A stretch of 64,000 nt of DNA from Oxalobacteraceae bacterium (GTDB taxonomy: Bacteria > Pseudomonadota > Gammaproteobacteria > Burkholderiales > Burkholderiaceae_D): contig JAJTGC010000006.1 of NCBI GenBank assembly GCA_021298975.1, positions 50,414-114,413 on the forward strand, in the 5' to 3' direction. Positions 37,369 through 46,317 of this stretch are shown one piece after another. Each line of letters starts with the position of its first letter. Within the stretch, counting starts at the first letter, position 1. The translations under genes and the position numbers were made by a program. Under the pieces are notes generated by a model. The model was not told the origin of the DNA. It ran no database searches and was given only the letters and a program-made list of their open reading frames with translations.

Positions 37369-38114
37369 GGTTTGCCCTCCGTGCGCGTCAGATCGAGGAA
37401 GGCATCAGTCAGGTTGGTGTGCTTGTTTTGTTTGATCAGTTCTTTCGGTGTGCCATCGAAGCGCACTTTGCCCGCTGCCATCACAACGACACGATCGGCG
37501 GCTTCGGCTTCATCCACCAAATGCGTGGCCCACAGCACGCCCATGCCGCGCTCGCGGCACAGCGCTTTCACATCGCTCAGTATCGAGGCGCGCGAGGCAG
37601 GATCAATGCCGACCGTGGCTTCATCCATCAGCAGCAGTTGTGGCTCCGACAACAGCGCGCGAGCCAGCTCGACCTTGCGCCGCGTGCCGCCTGAGAGCTG
37701 GCGGCAGGTCTCGGTCGCGCGCTCAGTCAGGCCGAAACGCTCCAGCCAGTGCGCGATCCGGGTTTTTGCTTCGGTGCGGGCAATGCCATGCAAATCAGTC
37801 TGGAAGCGCATATTGGCTTCGACCGACAGATCCAGATCCAGCGCCGGTTGCTGAAAGACGATAGCCAGCCTGGCTAGTGCGGGAATAGGTGACTGGCCGA
37901 TATCGGCACCGGCCACGACGGCAGTGCCTTCGTCCGGCACGAACAAGCCCGAGAGCATCTGAAACAAGGTGGATTTTCCCGCGCCATTGGGGCCCAGCAG
38001 CGCAACAAATTCGCCTGAGGCTACGCCAAAGCTGACGCTGTCGACGGCGCGTCGTGCGCCAAAGCTTTTGGCGAGTCCGGTGATGACCAGCGGATCGGGA
38101 AAGAGGGAAGCCAC
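37365..38114 (-). CDS. PedA-like ABC ATPase of PQQ alcohol system
   Basis: A 249-aa ATPase with Walker A GPNGAGKST, Q-loop FQQPALD, signature LSGGTRRKVELARAL, Walker B LLLMDEATVG and switch His in ATHLVDE. It matches the ATP-binding subunit encoded with PQQ-dependent alcohol dehydrogenases. The start is GTG 38114 with GGAG upstream; an ATG in another frame overlaps. It powers the adjacent permease. Confidence 0.85.
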   Translation of the reverse strand: MASLFPDPLVITGLAKSFGARRAVDSVSFGVASGEFVALLGPNGAGKSTLFQMLSGLFVPDEGTAVVAGADIGQSPIPALARLAIVFQQPALDLDLSVEANMRFQTDLHGIARTEAKTRIAHWLERFGLTERATETCRQLSGGTRRKVELARALLSEPQLLLMDEATVGIDPASRASILSDVKALCRERGMGVLWATHLVDEAEAADRVVVMAAGKVRFDGTPKELIKQNKHTNLTDAFLDLTRTEGKP

Positions 38115-38218
38115 ACCATCTCCATTTATTGTTTTTAGACGCGGGATTGTAGCGGCTTTGGGTCAATGGTGTGAGGCGAAAGTCGAGTGGATATTCACGG
38201 AGACATTCGTTAGGGTAT

Positions 38219-39259
38219 TCAGCGGGTCTCGGCCAGTGGCACCGACCGCAGCGTCTCCCACGGGCGTTGCGCCCGCCAGTCCGCGATCCAATCGGCGGGC
38301 ATGACCAGGGAGAACGCACCCAGGTCGGTGACCAGTTCGCCCAGCGTCGTGCTTTGCACAGTGACGTCGCGGGTCAGCGCTGGAAAGCGATCGTCGATTT
38401 CGCGCTGAACGAGAGGCGCCAGCAGTGCCTCATTGTGCCGCCACACGCTGCCGCCAATGAAGATGGCTTCCGTATCGAGAATGGTCGTCAGGTTGTACAG
38501 TGCGCGGCCGAACCAGCGCGCTGCGTCTTTTACGACGTCGAGTGCCGCTGCATCACCACCTTGCGCATCGCGGAAGATGACCTCAAGCGGCTTGCCGAGG
38601 TGCTTGCCGACATTGCGACCGCCGATCATGCCTTCCAGATCGCCGCGATTACCGCAGCCGCATAGCGCATCCGAAGTCTCAGACAACAGCATATGGCCCG
38701 CATGTCCGGCATTGCCCGCCTTGCCATTGAGGATGTGACCATCAACGCACAAGCCAAAGCCAATGCCGGTACTCCAAGTGACATAGATCGAATTTGCGGG
38801 CGCTGTACCGAATGCGCGCTCACCGTGCAGCGCGGCGACGCAGTCATTCGCAATACGCACTGAGCCCACTGGGGAAAAGCGCTTGCGCAGCACCGACTCC
38901 AGCGGCAGGAAGGTCCAGTCATTCGGCAGATCGTCACGGTTGGGCAGACCACCGCACAGATTGGGCGGAATGATGCCGATTGCGCCGTCACGCAACTCGA
39001 ACGGGCCGCAGCTGCTCACGCCAACAGACTGCACAACGGCAGGATCTATCTGCAGCTGCTGGCAGCACTCGTCGATCAGGCGCAGTCCCTGACGTGCGAT
39101 GGTGTCTGGCGTGCCGGAGGTGAGGGTTGACTGCACAACGCGCAGCAGCGGACCGCTTGCGGTAGCGACGCAGGCCGCCATTTTCGTGCCGCCAATATCG
39201 AGCGCGGCGACAGCGGTGGTAGGAGCATCTGATGTCATAGGCATGAGGTATTGATGCAT
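38219..39259 (-). CDS. ROK-family sugar kinase
   Basis: A protein of up to 346 aa. The ATP-binding start is ALDIGGTKMA, and the ROK zinc motif CGCGNRGDLEG (with GHAGHM before it) is intact. ROK kinases phosphorylate glucose, N-acetyl sugars or fructose in the cytoplasm. The start is ambiguous (39259, 39244 or 39238) and none has a good Shine-Dalgarno site. No neighbour gives a substrate clue. It is divergent from an ankyrin gene. Confidence 0.85.
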   Translation of the reverse strand: MHQYLMPMTSDAPTTAVAALDIGGTKMAACVATASGPLLRVVQSTLTSGTPDTIARQGLRLIDECCQQLQIDPAVVQSVGVSSCGPFELRDGAIGIIPPNLCGGLPNRDDLPNDWTFLPLESVLRKRFSPVGSVRIANDCVAALHGERAFGTAPANSIYVTWSTGIGFGLCVDGHILNGKAGNAGHAGHMLLSETSDALCGCGNRGDLEGMIGGRNVGKHLGKPLEVIFRDAQGGDAAALDVVKDAARWFGRALYNLTTILDTEAIFIGGSVWRHNEALLAPLVQREIDDRFPALTRDVTVQSTTLGELVTDLGAFSLVMPADWIADWRAQRPWETLRSVPLAETR

Positions 39260-39330
39260 GGGTCGGAGACAAGGGAACCAAAGCTGAAAATTATCTACCC
39301 ATCTGGGTCTGATTTTACGGATTAATTATC

Positions 39331-40524
39331 ATGAAACGCACTCAAGAAAACGCCATTGGTTCAGCCCGTTCTATTTTTCAGCCGGTTCAGCAAAAGCCTC
39401 GAGTCGATACGCTGTCATATCCCTCAACACTGCCTCCCGGACTTGGGGTTGGCCAGCCCGTCATGAAATCCATCGCGCCAAGAGTTCCAGTCCATATCAT
39501 TTGGCAAAATTTTTCCAACAGCAGTTCAGTCGTCGCTTCGGCATCGCAGGAAACATGCCCAAGTTTTTCTCAAGATGCGATTGTCACCAAAGCCCATGAA
39601 TTACATTCAGCAATCGCGAATGGCAACAGTGCAGTGATCTCAGGCATCCTGCGTCGTCAAGACGCCAGCGAGATTGCGATGGTGACAGATGACCAAGGAA
39701 AAAATGCCTTGTTCCACGCTATTGCAAACAATGATCTCCTGACGATGGACGATCTATTTTCACTGACCAGTCGCGGCAAGTTGGTTATGCAGCAATCCAA
39801 GGCGGGGATGTTCCCCTTGAGCTTTGCCGCAGGGAAGGGGGCTGTGCTTGCGGTGATTCGGATTCTGGAAATTAATGGAGCGAACGGTCATGAGGCAGTG
39901 ATCCCTATTTTGCTGGCCTCACCCTATGGTGCAGCACTGGCACAAGGCAGAACTAGGGAAGGAGTCAATGCGCTAACGGTGGCGGCATGGCGAGGGCGTG
40001 CTGGCGTGGTCAGAATTCTGCTCGAATCAGAGCATGCCCGGGAGCTGGCCCAAAGCAGCCATGATCAGCCAGTGAATGCGATGGAAGTCGCAGCCGCTAA
40101 AGGTCACGTACCGGTAGTCAATATTTTGCTGCAGTCACCTTTCGCCGCCGCCCTTTTGCAAGCCAAGAATAAACTCGGATTTAATGTACTGATGCTTGCA
40201 GCGCAAAATGGCCATGAGAGCGCAGTCAGAGTTTTTCTGGCATCAGATTATGCAGAAACTTTGGTGAAACAAAAGAATAACGAGGGATTGAATGCACTGA
40301 TGATCGCTGCATTTAGAAATCATCCCATAGTGACACGTAGTTTGCTTGAATTTGGTTTTGTCGAGGAACAGTTGGCCGGGATTTATAGCGGTCGCAGCAC
40401 AATCGACAATGTCATCAAGCTAGGCTTTTTAACGGTAGCAGAGGTATTGATGCGATATGGTGCTGTTTCGACGCGGAGCAAGGCCGTCGGTCAGTCGATG
40501 ACGCCGACTGGCCTCAGCCAATAA
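39331..40524 (+). CDS. Ankyrin-repeat protein (397 aa)
   Basis: The protein has a polar, Ser/Pro-rich N-terminus (about residues 1-90) and then five to seven degenerate ankyrin repeats, for example GVNALTVAAWRGRAGVVRILL, GFNVLMLAAQNGHESAVRVFL and GLNALMIAAFRNHPIVTRSLL. No signal peptide or TM. The gene is AT-richer than its neighbours and runs up to six bases from the diverged ettA fragment, convergent with it. Repeats of this kind bind host proteins in many secreted bacterial effectors, but cytoplasmic roles are also possible. Confidence 0.8.
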   Translation: MKRTQENAIGSARSIFQPVQQKPRVDTLSYPSTLPPGLGVGQPVMKSIAPRVPVHIIWQNFSNSSSVVASASQETCPSFSQDAIVTKAHELHSAIANGNSAVISGILRRQDASEIAMVTDDQGKNALFHAIANNDLLTMDDLFSLTSRGKLVMQQSKAGMFPLSFAAGKGAVLAVIRILEINGANGHEAVIPILLASPYGAALAQGRTREGVNALTVAAWRGRAGVVRILLESEHARELAQSSHDQPVNAMEVAAAKGHVPVVNILLQSPFAAALLQAKNKLGFNVLMLAAQNGHESAVRVFLASDYAETLVKQKNNEGLNALMIAAFRNHPIVTRSLLEFGFVEEQLAGIYSGRSTIDNVIKLGFLTVAEVLMRYGAVSTRSKAVGQSMTPTGLSQ

Positions 40525-40528
40525 ATCT

Positions 40529-40724
40529 CTCAGGTACGTAGCGGCTTGTAACAAATGCGCTTCGGCTTGGTGCCTTCTTCACCGAGGCGCTTTTTCCTGT
40601 CCGCTTCGTATTCCTGATAATTCCCGTCGAAGAAGGTGACTTGCGAGTCACCTTCGAACGCCAGAATGTGGGTGGCGATGCGGTCGAGGAAGCAGCGGTC
40701 GTGGGAGATCACCAGCACGCTGCC
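40529..40724 (-). pseudogene. Diverged copy of ettA 3' end
   Basis: About 196 bp match 44460-44655, the last 62 codons of ettA, in the same orientation without indels. By eye there are about 23 substitutions, most of them silent: six amino-acid changes in 62, including Trp to Cys and Arg to Cys. The frame is still open to the native stop. Homology ends abruptly after cagcacgctgcca. There is no start or ATPase site, so it cannot make EttA. It marks the left edge of the segment with the large ankyrin gene. Confidence 0.9.
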
Positions 40725-40778
40725 ATTTTTTTTTACGTATGTCCGGTTCAGCAGCGTGGAGCAAGGCCCGGTTTTCAG

Positions 40779-43700
40779 TCATGATAATTCTGCTCTCCAG
40801 AACTGCGCGATCAGATGAAGCTGTCGCCCGATCAGATCGGCGTATAAATTTTTGCTCTGCTCAGACAATTGCGTGTTGTTGATGCGCAAAACACCTGCTC
40901 CAACTGAATCAAATTCCCGCCGCAATGCGGCACTGAATGCCCGAAGGAGTTCGGCGCCGGTGAGCGAGTCGATAAATCCGCCGATATTGCGCGCTACCGT
41001 ATCAGGTCTAATCACCACTTCGCCGGTGATCGGGTCGAGGTCGCCAAGGTCTTCAAGATCCCAATCATCGATCTGTGCTGCGGGCATGGGTCGAAGCAGG
41101 GGTGTGGCCTCTGCGGACAGGGCGGCCCATGCGCTCGTCCACGCGGCCGCTATTCGCCGGGCGATGGGGTGATAAAGCCCTTTATCGGTCAGCTCTTTGA
41201 CGATAGCAATAGTGTTGTGTGCAGAAAGAGCATGCATCAGGCAGGATGGATAAAGATGTTCAATGACGGGAACCAGATGAGTATCTTCCCAACCATTGGC
41301 CTGCGTGGCGAGTACTTCGATATCCTCGCTGATAAATGTGGCTACCCTTTTCTGTATCGGCAATAAAGAAGGCGTCAATTTTCTCTTGAAGATTTTGTCA
41401 ATGTGATTTTCAATCTTCCAGGCAGGCAGGCCTGCCAGCACGCCTACCTGTGCAGATTTTATCTGCATGAGTGTCATTGACTTAGCCGAACCGAGCTGAT
41501 TTTGGAGGCTTGACAGGACCTCAACCTGCGCAAAAACATAATCAAGAACGATGCTGGTCTGTATTGTCAGTGCGCCCTCTGACGACAGCGAGCTGAAAGT
41601 TGAGGGATCGTTGTCAATGATAAAAGGATTTTTCAGCAACTCCTTGAACAAGGGGTCGGTATCAATTTGGCAGGCTTCGTGTACAAGTGCTCTACCACCA
41701 GGAACTTGCAGGGTGGCTCGAATCAGGGGTACTGCAACCTCGATGAGTTTATTTTCTGCGGCGAACATCAGTGGCGTGTAGCCTGATTCGGAGCGCTGAG
41801 AGACATCATGGCGGTCGATCAACATGTTGATTAGAACTGTATCTCCAAGATCGAGCGCACTAAATAAATAGCCATCCGAGTGAGGAGGAGAGCCAATCAT
41901 CAAGTCCGCTCCCCGCATAATCAAATCGCACGCAATGTTGCTATGCTTAGAACGAATTGACGCGTCTAAAGCAGTGTAGCCAAAAAAATTTACCTGATTG
42001 ATATTCAAACCTTTTTCTGCGAGGTATTGCACGACTTCAAGATGACCGCCGTATGCAGCGAGGGTCAGGGCATTGTCACCGTCGCAATCTACCTGCTGAA
42101 TATCGCATCCGTGCTCGGCAAGGTACTTTACGATTTCAAGATAGCCGCCGCTTGCGGCGAGGGTCAGGGCATTGTCGTCGTACTGGTTTACCTGCTGAAT
42201 ATCGCATCCGTGCTCGGCAAGGTACTTTACGATTTCAAGATGACCGGCATTTGCGGCGAGGGTCAGGGCATTGTCCTCGTCCTCGTTTTCCTCGTGAATA
42301 TTGCACTCGTGCTCGGCAAGGTACTTTACGATTTCAAGATGACCGGCTTCTGCGGCGCGGATCAGGGCGTTGTTGCCGGACGTATTTTCCTGGTGAATAT
42401 TGCACCCCTGCTCGACAAGCCATTTCACGACTTCAAGATGGCCGGACCCGGCGGCGGGGATCAGGGCATTATCGCCGTCCCCGTTTACCTGCTGAATATT
42501 GCACTCGTGCGCGGCAAGGTACTTTACGATTTCAAGATGGCCGGACCCGGCGGCGAGGGTCAGGGCATTGTCGCCGTCCACGTTTACCTGCTGAATATTG
42601 CACTCGTGCGCGGCAAGGTACTTTACGATTTCAAGATGGCCGGACCCGGCGGCGAGGGTCAGGGCATTGTGGTCGTTCACGGTTACCTGCTGAATATTGC
42701 ACCCGTGCTCGGCAAGGTACTTTACGGTTTCAATATAGCCGGCCTCTGCGGCGAGGATCAGGGCATTTTGCTTGTACTTGTCTACCTGCTGAATATTGCA
42801 CCCCTTCTCGACAAGCCATTGCACGACTTTAAGATGGCCGGCATCTGCGGCGAGGGTCAGGGCATTGTCGCCGTTCACGTTTACCTGCTGAATATTGCAC
42901 CCGTGCTGGGCAAGGTACTTTACGATTTCAAGATGGCCGGTTTTTGCGGCGATGTTCAGGGCATTGTTGCCGTACACGTCAATCTGGTGAATAGTGCATC
43001 CCTGCCCGGCAAGCCATTTCACGACTTCAAGATGGCCGGACCCGGCGGCGAGGGTCAGGGCATTGTCGCCGTTCACGTTTACCTGCTGAATATTGCATCC
43101 GTGCTCGGCAAGGTACTTTACGATTTCAAGATGACCGGCATTTGCGGCGAGGTTCAGGGCATTTTCCTTGTACTTGTCTACCTGCTGAATATTGCACCTC
43201 TGCTCGACAAGCCATTGCACGACTTTAGGATGGCAGGCCTCTGCGGCGAGGGTCAGTGCATTGTCGCCGTCCCCGTTTAACTGCTGAATATTGCACCCAT
43301 GATCCGCAAGCCATTTGACGAGTTCAAGATGGCCCCGCTTTGCTGCGCGAGTCACGGCATTGTCGCCGTGCTGATTTACCTGATGAACAGAGCAGTTATG
43401 ATCGAAAAGCCATTTGACGAGTTCAAGATGACCACCATTCGCTGCGAGGGTCACGGCATTGTCGCCAAGGCTATTTTCCTGCTGAATATCGCACTCATGC
43501 TCGAAAAGCCATTTCACGACTTCAAGATGGCCGGACCCGGCGGCGAGGGTCAGGGCATTGTCGCCGTTCACGTTTACCTGCTGAATATTGCACCCCTGCC
43601 CGACGAGCCATTTCACGACTTCGAGATGTCCGGGTTTTGCGGCGAGGGTGAGGGCATTGTTGCCGTCCCGGTTTACGTGCTGAATATTGCATCCTTGCTT

Positions 43701-44339
43701 GGCAAGCCATTGCAGGATGTCAATCTTCCCATGGCCCGCGGCTATCTCAAATAGTCGGTTGTATTGAGGTTTGGGCAGCTCAAGTCTTTCGGCTTGCCTG
43801 GAGAGCCAATCGATGACGGCCACATGGCCGTGTTTAGCAGCGACTTCCCATAAATTGCCATCAAAAATATTTTTGAAGTTTTCTGTCTGATTCACTAGCG
43901 ACTGCAATCTGTCGAGCTTGCCGTGAGTAACGGCGTCCAGCAACTCGGTTTTTATGGCTTCCGGTGATAAGCCAATAGCGGGTGCTACCGGTTCCGGTGA
44001 GTCGGTACGCCGTTGCTTATAGACGGGTTCGGAATGTTCGAGCGCCTCGGCATCATCAGTGTCAGGCCGGGCGCGCTTGAGTCCGCGTTCTGGCGCGTGA
44101 TCTGGCGAGGTGTCATGCGCTGCGCTGGACGTGTCGGTTCCGGTGTCGATATCCATCAAGTCCTGTTCCAGGTTCAGAGGCGCGCGCTGAGGTTGGGCGC
44201 GGTTGCGGAGTTGCGGGGGAGGGGGTGCCGGATTGGGGTCGGGCGTGTCGGTGGGGTTGGTGCCCGGTGGCGGGTTATTAAGGTAGGCCAGACTTGATGA
44301 GTTGGCGTCAGGGGGAGGATAGAGAGCATTCGGGTTCAT
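40779..44339 (-). CDS. Giant ankyrin-repeat protein with nuclear-signal-like motif
   Basis: A 1186-aa protein. Residues 1-120 are Pro/Asn/Asp-rich with two basic clusters, LKRARP (87-92) and YKQRR (107-111), like a bipartite nuclear localisation signal. About 20 ankyrin repeats of exactly 33 residues follow. Seventeen of these (about residues 227-787) are very similar, with consensus DNALTLAAxxGHLEVVKWLxExGCNIQQVN. Further degenerate repeats follow, and a 300-residue C-terminal domain I do not recognise. There is no signal peptide. The Shine-Dalgarno lies in a strong hairpin. The long plus-strand frame opposite the repeats is an artefact. A eukaryote-directed effector is the most natural guess. 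Confidence 0.85.
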   Translation of the reverse strand: MNPNALYPPPDANSSSLAYLNNPPPGTNPTDTPDPNPAPPPPQLRNRAQPQRAPLNLEQDLMDIDTGTDTSSAAHDTSPDHAPERGLKRARPDTDDAEALEHSEPVYKQRRTDSPEPVAPAIGLSPEAIKTELLDAVTHGKLDRLQSLVNQTENFKNIFDGNLWEVAAKHGHVAVIDWLSRQAERLELPKPQYNRLFEIAAGHGKIDILQWLAKQGCNIQHVNRDGNNALTLAAKPGHLEVVKWLVGQGCNIQQVNVNGDNALTLAAGSGHLEVVKWLFEHECDIQQENSLGDNAVTLAANGGHLELVKWLFDHNCSVHQVNQHGDNAVTRAAKRGHLELVKWLADHGCNIQQLNGDGDNALTLAAEACHPKVVQWLVEQRCNIQQVDKYKENALNLAANAGHLEIVKYLAEHGCNIQQVNVNGDNALTLAAGSGHLEVVKWLAGQGCTIHQIDVYGNNALNIAAKTGHLEIVKYLAQHGCNIQQVNVNGDNALTLAADAGHLKVVQWLVEKGCNIQQVDKYKQNALILAAEAGYIETVKYLAEHGCNIQQVTVNDHNALTLAAGSGHLEIVKYLAAHECNIQQVNVDGDNALTLAAGSGHLEIVKYLAAHECNIQQVNGDGDNALIPAAGSGHLEVVKWLVEQGCNIHQENTSGNNALIRAAEAGHLEIVKYLAEHECNIHEENEDEDNALTLAANAGHLEIVKYLAEHGCDIQQVNQYDDNALTLAASGGYLEIVKYLAEHGCDIQQVDCDGDNALTLAAYGGHLEVVQYLAEKGLNINQVNFFGYTALDASIRSKHSNIACDLIMRGADLMIGSPPHSDGYLFSALDLGDTVLINMLIDRHDVSQRSESGYTPLMFAAENKLIEVAVPLIRATLQVPGGRALVHEACQIDTDPLFKELLKNPFIIDNDPSTFSSLSSEGALTIQTSIVLDYVFAQVEVLSSLQNQLGSAKSMTLMQIKSAQVGVLAGLPAWKIENHIDKIFKRKLTPSLLPIQKRVATFISEDIEVLATQANGWEDTHLVPVIEHLYPSCLMHALSAHNTIAIVKELTDKGLYHPIARRIAAAWTSAWAALSAEATPLLRPMPAAQIDDWDLEDLGDLDPITGEVVIRPDTVARNIGGFIDSLTGAELLRAFSAALRREFDSVGAGVLRINNTQLSEQSKNLYADLIGRQLHLIAQFWRAELS
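41979..43661. repeat. 99-bp tandem repeats encoding ankyrin units
   Basis: Seventeen near-identical 99-bp units encode ankyrin repeats on the minus strand. A larger period is visible: units 7-9 and 11-13 share order and sequence (a VDKYK-ending unit, then KYLAEHGCNIQQV, then AAGSGHLE), which implies block duplications. Such an array is prone to expansion and contraction by recombination. Confidence 0.85.
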
Positions 44340-44377
44340 GACAGAAAGTCCTTGATCTGGATCAAAGACTTTCTGTC
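44340..44377 (-). promoter_or_regulatory. 5' UTR hairpin that hides the ankyrin Shine-Dalgarno
   Basis: Two 18-nt arms, GACAGAAAGTCCTTGATC (44340-44357) and GATCAAAGACTTTCTGTC (44360-44377), are complementary except at one position, separated by two bases. In the minus-strand mRNA this becomes an 18-pair hairpin with one G-U pair whose 3' arm contains AAGGA, nine bases before the ATG. It ends one base before the start codon, so initiation should be blocked when it is folded. Confidence 0.8.
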
Positions 44378-44459
44378 ACTGAGGCCAAGGGAGAGTTCCG
44401 GATTGCATCCGTGCGATGCATCCGGCGAGACTATGTTTGCCTAAGGCGTACTGTCGTAT

Positions 44460-46127
44460 TCAGGTTCGCAGCGGCTTGTAACGAATGCGTTTTGGCTTGG
44501 CGCCCTCTTCACCGAGACGCCTTTTCTTGTCTGCTTCGTATTCCTGATAATTCCCGTCGAAGAAAGTCACTTGCGAGTTACCTTCGAACGCCAGAATGTG
44601 CGTCGCAATACGGTCGAGGAACCAGCGATCGTGTGAAATTACCAGCACGCTGCCAGCGAATTCAAGCAAGGCATCTTCCAGCGCACGTAGGGTTTCCACA
44701 TCCAGATCGTTCGACGGTTCATCCAGCAGCAGTACGTTACCGCCCATGAGCAGGGTTTTCGCCAGATGAAGACGACCACGCTCACCACCGGAGAGGTTGC
44801 CGACAACTTTTTGCTGATCGCCACCTTTGAAGTTGAAACGCCCCAGATAAGCGCGGGATGACATTTCAAAGCGACCGACGGTCAGAATATCTGCGCCTTG
44901 TGACACATCATCGAAGACAGTTTTTTTATTGTCGAGATCGTCGCGCGACTGATCGACGACCGAGATTTTCGCAGTTGGTCCGATCACAACGTCGCCACTG
45001 TCGGGCGTTTCTTTGCCTGCGATCATGCGGAATAGCGTGGATTTACCTGCGCCATTGGGTCCGATGATGCCAACGATCGCACCCGGTGGAATACGGAATG
45101 ACAGATCATCAATCAGCAAACGATCACCATAGCCTTTGCTGACGTTCTTGAATTCGATGACTTCATTGCCCAGCCGCTCGGCGACAGGAATAAAAATTTC
45201 CTGAGTCTCATTGCGCTTCTGGTATTCGAATTCAGACAACTCATTGAAGCGTGCAATACGCGCCTTGCTCTTCGCCTGTCGTCCTTTCGGATTCTGGCGC
45301 ACCCATTCCAGTTCTTTCTTCAGTGCTTTTTGTCGCGCTGATTCGCTGGACTCTTCCTGTTTCAAGCGATTTTCTTTTTGTTCCAGCCAGGAGCTGTAAT
45401 TACCTTTCCACGGAATGCCGTGGCCGCGGTCGAGTTCGAGTATCCACTCGGCGGCATTGTCCAGAAAATAGCGGTCGTGGGTGATGCCAACGACGGTGCC
45501 GGGAAAGCGCTGCAGGAATTGCTCTAGCCAGTCGACGGATTCGGCGTCAAGGTGGTTGGTGGGTTCATCGAGCAGCAGCATGTCGGGTTTGGAGAGCAGC
45601 AGCTGGCACAGCGCGACACGGCGCTTTTCGCCACCGGACAGTACATCGATCTTGGCGTCCCACGGCGGCAAACGCAGTGCGTCGGCGGCCACTTCGAGTT
45701 GCAGTTCCAGATTGCCACCATCGGCGGCGGAAATGATCGCTTCCAGCCTTGCCTGCTCAGTGGCCAGCGCATCGAAGTCGGCATCCGGTTCTGCATAAGC
45801 CGCGTAGACGGCGTCGAGCTTGGCGCGTGCTTCGAAGGCTTCGCCCAAACCGCTCTCGACGGCCTGACGTACCGTCATCGTTGGGTCGAGCTGAGGCTCC
45901 TGCGGCAGATAACCGATCTTCAAGTTGGGCATCGGTATCGCTTCGCCCTCGATATCCTTGTCGATACCGGCCATGATTTTGAGCAGCGTCGATTTGCCCG
46001 AGCCGTTCAGGCCCAGTACGCCGATCTTGGCGCCGGGGAAAAAGGAGAGGGAAATATCTTTGAGGATCTGACGCTTGGGCGGGACGATCTTGCCCACGCG
46101 GTTCATTGTGTAAACGTAATTGGCCAT
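44460..46127 (-). CDS. ettA: Energy-dependent translational throttle EttA (ABC-F)
   Basis: A 555-aa ABC-F protein, exactly the E. coli EttA length, starting MANYVYTMNRVGKIVPP. It has two ATPase domains (GLNGSGKST, LSGGEKRR, LLLDEPTNHLD; GPNGAGKST, LSGGERGR, LLLDEPSNDLD) joined by the PtIM linker. It binds the ribosomal E site and gates entry into elongation according to ATP/ADP. ATG 46127 fits; a longer frame to 46172 was rejected. Its 3' end is duplicated at 40529-40724. Confidence 0.96.
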   Translation of the reverse strand: MANYVYTMNRVGKIVPPKRQILKDISLSFFPGAKIGVLGLNGSGKSTLLKIMAGIDKDIEGEAIPMPNLKIGYLPQEPQLDPTMTVRQAVESGLGEAFEARAKLDAVYAAYAEPDADFDALATEQARLEAIISAADGGNLELQLEVAADALRLPPWDAKIDVLSGGEKRRVALCQLLLSKPDMLLLDEPTNHLDAESVDWLEQFLQRFPGTVVGITHDRYFLDNAAEWILELDRGHGIPWKGNYSSWLEQKENRLKQEESSESARQKALKKELEWVRQNPKGRQAKSKARIARFNELSEFEYQKRNETQEIFIPVAERLGNEVIEFKNVSKGYGDRLLIDDLSFRIPPGAIVGIIGPNGAGKSTLFRMIAGKETPDSGDVVIGPTAKISVVDQSRDDLDNKKTVFDDVSQGADILTVGRFEMSSRAYLGRFNFKGGDQQKVVGNLSGGERGRLHLAKTLLMGGNVLLLDEPSNDLDVETLRALEDALLEFAGSVLVISHDRWFLDRIATHILAFEGNSQVTFFDGNYQEYEADKKRRLGEEGAKPKRIRYKPLRT

Positions 46128-46317
46128 GGGGAGCGAAGTGAAAAATGATCTGAAAAAGCTGGTTATCGGCAAAGCGCGAGGATAACGTAAGCCGGCAAGC
46201 CGGTACAGCGTGTGCAGTTATTTATTGGTGCTTGATGGCGTGTGGGATGGGATTCAATGAACGGCCAGCGTTGTGGCTGCGGCCGTCACCGCAGCACTTG
46301 GCGCGTGATTGAGTGCC

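Noticed and set aside
40529..40718. Short ABC-type gene
   Set aside because: It has only the ettA C-terminus without an ATPase core; it is a duplicated fragment.
42027..43280. Long plus-strand frame of 417 codons opposite the ankyrin array
   Set aside because: It is a mirror of 99-bp repeats without stops; the minus-strand frame gives clear ankyrin repeats and the plus-strand product is only a repetitive shadow.
41979..43661. CRISPR-like regular repeats
   Set aside because: The period is 99 bp with no short conserved repeat or variable spacer, and all units code for ankyrin repeats.
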